A DNA stretch of 14,159 nt, from assembly GCA_022579005.1 (NCBI GenBank), contig MU401505.1:193925-208083 (forward strand), given 5' to 3'. The notes under the pieces were generated by a model. That model was not told the DNA's origin. It was given only the letters and a program-made list of their open reading frames with translations, and ran no database searches. Shown here piece after piece: positions 9,911 to 14,159 of the stretch. A program made the translations under genes and the position numbers. Every line of letters begins with the position of its first letter. Positions within the stretch are counted from its first letter, which is position 1. The DNA is from Poronia punctata. Taxonomy: Eukaryota > Ascomycota > Sordariomycetes > Xylariales > Xylariaceae.

Positions 9911-10696
9911 ATGCGGTTAACATCGCACAACCGCCGGCGAATGAGGGCCATTTTCGCGACGACAATTGCTACTTCGGCTATACATACGGTTCTAGCCGAC
10001 CTAGTCGATCCCCTAGGTTACTCCGACGCCCTCGAGTTCTTCCCCATCCATCGGAGAGACGTTACATGTCCAGCCAACTACTTCAGCTGCGAAGACAGGG
10101 GAGAACAGTTCGCCGGCGCATGTTGTGAGAACGGCCAGAAGTGCTCTTTGGATGCGCACCAGAGCGCCGCATGCTGTCCTGAATCGTACGTCATTTATTT
10201 TCCCTTTCACCAGGACGCATGTGATTGACGATGTAATTCTAGAGCGACGTGTACCGGAGTGGCCCCCGGCGGCGGACCGACAGCAACAGCTTCCTTCGTG
10301 AGCAACTCGTACTATCCTTTCCCGATTGTCCCGACATCCTACAAGAACACGGCGGCATGCATCTCGGCGGTGAACGACTGTCGCGACAACTACAGCGCCT
10401 GTGTTTCGGGCTTGACAGCCGGCGGCGGCAACCACGGCGTAACGATCGAGGTTCCTGGTGCCGGGGGCACGACGGTAGCACAGGTGCAGACCCACCTCCC
10501 GTCGGCAACGGCTACGGAGGTGTGCTCGACGCTCTCCCTACAGGCATGTCACGGGCTGAGCGGCGGCCTGTGCCATGTTGGCAGCCACGGGGCCATTACG
10601 GTCGGCACTGAGAATGCGGCGCCGCGGCAGACGGCTGCGTGTGTGGCCGGTGTCATCGCCGGCGTGGGACTCGGTATTATGAATGGACAGTTATAG
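9911..10696 (+). CDS. Cysteine-rich secreted or cell-surface protein, two exons, 242 aa
   Basis: Exons are 9911-10185 and 10243-10696, with a 57-bp intron (GTACGT...TCTAG) in phase 2. It joins ACCPES to ATCTGVAPGGG. Splicing is needed because the first frame stops in the intron. The N-terminus carries a signal peptide; it is cleanest if translation starts at the second ATG (9941, MRAIFATTIATSAIHTVLA), cleaving after VLA. Eight cysteines follow in the order C53, C60, C71-C72, C78, C88-C89, C95. A second cysteine-containing half (C131, C138, C145 and more) follows a Gly/Thr/Ser-rich linker. The C-terminus, with CVAGVIAGVGLGI, is mildly hydrophobic. A GPI anchor is possible, but the tail is short and ends NGQL. 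The architecture resembles uncharacterised fungal GPI-anchored or secreted proteins. The biochemical function is unknown; a wall or surface role is inference. Confidence 0.8.
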
Positions 10697-10808
10697 CACG
10701 ACCTAATACGACAGTATATATACCCGGACAAGGAGCGGGAACGGGAAACCTTGACGACGCTACGAACAACTACTTCACAAACATACCCCAATTGCAATGG
10801 GTTGCGGT

Positions 10809-10825
10809 TGGTCCCTGCGGGACCA
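10809..10825. other. GC-rich 7-bp hairpin in the 3' flank
   Basis: The arms TGGTCCC and GGGACCA flank a TGC loop, about 115 bases past the stop of the cysteine-rich gene. It is probably within that gene's 3' UTR and could form a stable RNA hairpin. Function is unknown. Confidence 0.5.
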
Positions 10826-10895
10826 CGATAGAGGCTAAGCATAATGGCCATGGATTTGTAAATACGCGGCGGGGGGTTTTTCTTCTTCATATTTT

Positions 10896-10984
10896 GCACT
10901 GATATCATGTCAGGGAGTTGGGGCGGTGGGCAATGTCACGATTTTGATACAGGGCAGAGAGATATGAGATATTGATATCAGTGC
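10896..10984. repeat. Perfect 12-bp inverted repeat with 65-bp spacer
   Basis: GCACTGATATCA (10896-10907) and TGATATCAGTGC (10973-10984) are perfect complements. The spacer is G-rich on the plus strand. The spacing of about 90 bp would suit a tiny MITE-like element, but no target-site duplication is visible, so its origin is open. Confidence 0.55.
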
Positions 10985-11643
10985 CCTACCTTCAATCAAC
11001 AACATACTTTGATGACTCGACCTCGTTGCTTGGGCAGTTTGAATGTGGATATTTCCCAATACACGCTTTCGTAATTAAAACTGAGCTATGGACTTCCTTC
11101 CCGGGCGTCTCGATTCAGTCCTTTGAAGAAGAGGCATTGTGTGCATGAAAGGAAAAAATATACTCGTAGGTGTAGAAGTAAATTACCTTATGGTCCACTG
11201 TGCGGACAGTAGGTACTAACCAAGGTGAGTACTGAGCAAGAAGAAACAAGGGGTAGACGACAACTTGTACCTTTGTAAAGTTAAATCAAAACTGCTGCAT
11301 AACAAGTTTTTATCTTATTTTACCAGTTTTCTTTAACTATAAATAAAAGTTATTATAAGTGTTAGGGAGACGATGAATGCAGGTAACTCTTGTTGTAGTT
11401 CATTTGGTTATCCCCGTGGCTAAACATGTACGAGTAGAGTCTAGACAAGTATCTAGCCTAGATCGACTTACTCTTAGTCAGCAGCTAAACGCCTGCATCT
11501 GCAAAGTTACCATCTTGTAGTACGAGTACTCACAATCCCATGTACATATGTACGTAGGTCCCTAACCATCATCCACACAAGATATGAATAAAGAGTACTA
11601 TCAACGTGTAGTTAACAGCAGCTACCTTCAGATGAGTTGAGGG

Positions 11644-11748
11644 ATGACGAAGTCTGCTGCTGGCTCCAGAGCATTCAGCAATGTTACGTCGGGGCAGGAT
11701 TTGGGGGACATCGTTTCTTTGATCGACTACAGCAAAAGTGACATCTAG
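11644..11748 (+). other. Candidate uORF 1 upstream of NPR3 (34 codons)
   Basis: An ATG at 11644 opens a 34-codon frame ending in TAG at 11746-11748, 65 bases before the NPR3 ATG. It is preceded by a two-codon ATG-AGT-TGA frame at 11629. Whether it is translated depends on the transcription start, which cannot be read from the sequence. Confidence 0.3.
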
Positions 11749-11754
11749 CAACGT

Positions 11755-11859
11755 ATGACTGTTGCCGGCCATCCTCAAAAGACTCAAACCCAAGTGATCC
11801 GGAATTATATACGATGGCATCGCCCGTTCTTCCCAACACCTCCAACTTGCTTGGCGTAG
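11755..11859 (+). other. Candidate uORF 2 overlapping the NPR3 start (34 codons)
   Basis: An ATG at 11755 opens a frame that passes over the NPR3 ATG (11814) in another frame and stops with TAG at 11857-11859. If included in the mRNA it would compete directly with initiation at NPR3. The transcript start is unknown. Confidence 0.3.
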
Positions 11860-14064
11860 CACTGGTTGTCAATCGCTCACGTGATGGACCGCGCTTTGTC
11901 TTCCATTATCCGCCCAATATTCAATCCGGCAGCAAGAAGAAGAAGAAACAGCAACAGCAAGAACAACGACAGCAGCAGCTCGCGGCCGCTGCGGGGAGAG
12001 CTCCCCACACGGATGAGCTGGACGATGACGACGAGGATGATGACGATGAGTTGTTGTTGAATCAGCTCGTACAGCATCCCTTCGAGGCCACGTCCGGGTC
12101 CCTTGCTGACCTCTCTGCCTGGAACCACGATGATCATCTGGAGACGGAAAATGGATCACAGGTCGTTCCGTGGGAGTATGTCGCCGGTTATCCGACAAAA
12201 GAGCTGGAGAGTCTGTTGACGCCGTCACGTGCTTTTCATAAGCGTCTGTTCTACGTCTCCTTGGATCAGTTATGTTTCGTTTCTTCGCCCATCTACGTGG
12301 CCGAGAATGGAGTCTGGCGCAAGAAGAAGCGGGAGCCCAAGGGCCGGCCTCCGAGGTCGCCCGAGAACGGGGTAGACCCATCGGCCACGGGTAGAGATGG
12401 TCAGTCACCTCACATGATGTTCTTCGACACGACACCCCAGGCCGAGGACAAGGACGACGACGGTGCCGGTAACAATAGTGGGAACGCGGCCGGGCCTGAC
12501 GAAGCCGACGAGAAGAAGAGCGGAATGACCATGTTCAACTTGGTCTTTATACTAAATCCCAAAAAGCACGAGGCCAAGGAGTTGGCCGACACGTTATATA
12601 CCCACATCATTAGAAAGATCAACAAGCTGTTCAGGTACAGCCAACAGAAGAGTGACTTTGTCTGGAAAGAGTCGAAGCGTATACTCGAACTCAAGGATAA
12701 GAATCGCGAAGCAAGTTAGTCGCCACGTCTTTGTCCGTTGTTCGCCGGATTCCTGTCTAACCTCGATTGCATAGAAACCAAGATGAGCATTCTCTGGAAA
12801 GACATCATAGAGGCCTCCTCCCTGGCTGCCAGCATGCAAGATATCTACGAAGCAGTGTCCCATAATAAGATCGCCGCGTTGCAGTTGGACACGCCCGAGG
12901 GCACTCTTGCACACTCGGTCCAGATCCCCATGCCTTTCTATTTGACAGACCTGCCGCCCGAGGAAGAGGCCGCCAGCACGAGGGGTTTGTGGGTCACGAC
13001 GGCCAACTACTTTGTCGAGGAAGATAGTCTACACGACCCGACCTTCCTAGACAAAAACTTCGGTCTCCTCCTGATGAGCGACGAGAAGAAGATCATAGCC
13101 GAGCTCCAGGCCGACGCGGACGAGGCCACAGCCGCCATGGTCGAATTCGTACGGTTGTCAAAGCCAACAATGTCGTATGTAGCCACTGCCATATCCTTCC
13201 ATCGCCTCTCCGAGACAACTAGGAGTCATCTCTTCCGCGCTTTTCAGGTATCACGGGCCATTGCTAACCATGACCCCTCGCAGGTTTCACCAAATAAGCC
13301 AAGGTAGCGGCCTTTCACCCGCCCAAGTGCGGAAGTACGCACAGCATTTTATCTTCTGGCGGCGCGGCATAGCAATCCCTCCATTACATGCGCGGGACGT
13401 ATACATCCTTTCGCCAAACGCTGACATGAGCCTACTGCCGCGCGCTAGCCAGGCATGGGCGCGCGCCTTCCCGTTAGCCCCGCATCTTGCCGACTTCTTA
13501 GCTGAGCTGTCGACGGCCCCACGACCGTACAAGTGGTTTTGCCCCTCCAAGAACCACCGTCCAACCTACCTGCAGATGCTGGCGTGGCTGATGCGGGGCG
13601 GATGGGTGACACAGCTGTGTACCTTTGCCTATGTCGTCGTATGGCCAGAGATACTCTACGAGGTCGAGTACGAGCTTGAAGCAGAAGAGTTGAGGACGCT
13701 ACAGGGAGAGGCGAACAAGAGCAAGAAAGAGAAAGAACACAAACGGGATGGCGACGGACAACATCAGGACCACACGGAGCAGGAACACGCCAAAGGCAGC
13801 AAAGAGTATCGCCACGACCACCACCACAGAGAGCAGCTACAGAGAGGAGACCAGGAAGTCACCGATAGAGACCGCCGCTTCAACTCCCCATCCATGTCGT
13901 CGACAGCATGGCCGCCCCCCACACCTTCATCCAAGGGAACCATGTCATCGCTCACACTATCCGCATCATCTACAACCCTCGACCAACTATCGGCTTCCAC
14001 AGCCAGCATCATCGAAGGCTTCCGTCCCTCGACCCCTCTCCCACCACAACCACCACCACCTCAG

Positions 14065-14159
<95 letters not shown>
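11814..14159 (+). CDS. NPR3: Nitrogen permease regulator 3 (Npr3, GATOR1/SEACIT subunit), partial at the 3' end
   Basis: Npr3 with Npr2 and Iml1 forms the vacuolar GATOR1/SEACIT complex that inactivates the Gtr/Rag GTPases and restrains TORC1 when amino acids are short. Exons are 11814-12714, 12775-13174 and 13284 to beyond the edge. The introns are 60 bp (GTTAGT...GCATAG, CTAAC) and 109 bp (GTATGT...TCGCAG, GCTAAC). Phases 1 and 2 fit and join DKNREA to KTKMSILWKD and SKPTMS to FHQISQGSGLSP. The N-terminal longin-type domain starts LLGVALVVNRSRDGPRFVFH. It is interrupted by Lys/Gln-rich and Asp/Glu-rich inserts (about residues 42-80), then resumes at PWEYVAGYPTKEL. The body has MFNLVFILNPKKHEAKELAD, SLAASMQDIYEAVSHNKIAA and FIFWRRGIAIPPLHARDVYI. 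A long disordered region (about 580-694) leads to 31 Asn, where the window ends after 725 codons. The C-terminal winged-helix part is missing. ATG 11814 has A at -3. Confidence 0.93.
14065..14159 (+). repeat. AAC trinucleotide microsatellite encoding poly-Asn
   Basis: Thirty-one perfect AAC units plus two bases, with no interruption up to the window end. It is in frame with NPR3 as asparagine codons, following a Pro/Gln-rich PPQPPPPQ stretch. The true length is unknown because the sequence stops inside it. Confidence 0.95.

Larger units (their letters stand above)
10697..11813. other. Intergenic region upstream of NPR3
   Basis: This is the 3' flank of the cysteine-rich gene and the promoter and leader of NPR3. 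No convincing gene is seen on either strand. It contains a GC-rich hairpin (10809-10825), a 12-bp inverted repeat (10896/10984), three TACTCGTA-type octamers (11161, 11429, 11521), an AT-rich stretch (about 11280-11360) and two candidate uORFs close to the NPR3 start. Confidence 0.6.

Noticed and set aside
10704..10712. TAATACGAC, resembling the start of a T7 promoter
   Set aside because: Only the first nine bases match and the rest diverges; a chance match in a fungal 3' flank, not vector sequence.
13175..13307. An in-frame reading through the NPR3 second intron ending in a stop
   Set aside because: The GTATGT donor at 13175 and the acceptor at 13283 restore the conserved Npr3 sequence; reading through truncates the protein.

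Overview
The window looks like one complete assembled contig from a filamentous ascomycete (Pezizomycotina, probably Sordariomycetes). This is inferred from small 57-109 bp GT-AG introns with CTAAC-like branch sites, long AT-rich intergenic DNA separating GC-richer genes, and protein sequences that read like filamentous-fungal orthologues. Six genes can be supported. Several are spliced, and COX19 is split into four short exons. Both window edges lie in simple-sequence tracts (poly-C on the left, an AAC microsatellite on the right). Each edge cuts a gene, which suggests the assembly stopped at these repeats.

Layout, left to right: a poly-C tract (1-108) in the first intron of a minus-strand Ran GTPase-activating protein gene (first exon 145-339); about 1 kb intergenic; a minus-strand three-exon BTB/POZ protein gene (1395-2350); about 1.1 kb intergenic; a minus-strand CHO2-type phosphatidylethanolamine N-methyltransferase gene (3439-6489, two exons); about 1.7 kb intergenic; a minus-strand COX19 gene (8186-8716); about 1.2 kb intergenic; a plus-strand cysteine-rich, probably secreted protein gene (9911-10696, two exons); about 1.1 kb intergenic with possible uORFs; and a plus-strand NPR3 (GATOR1/SEACIT subunit) gene from 11814, three exons visible, running off the right edge inside a poly-asparagine run.

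The genes do not form a pathway or cluster. They are ordinary housekeeping functions (nuclear transport, phospholipid methylation, mitochondrial copper/cytochrome oxidase biogenesis, amino-acid signalling to TORC1) plus a BTB protein and a surface-type cysteine-rich protein. I found no mobile element, CRISPR, rRNA or convincing tRNA, and no clear novel multi-gene system. The most unusual signals are non-coding: an octamer TACTCGTA/TACGAGTA found eight times and a hexamer TAGGTA/TACCTA found about thirty times, both confined to intergenic DNA. Also notable are candidate uORFs ahead of NPR3, and a weak candidate spliced orphan gene at 8924-9389 on the minus strand.
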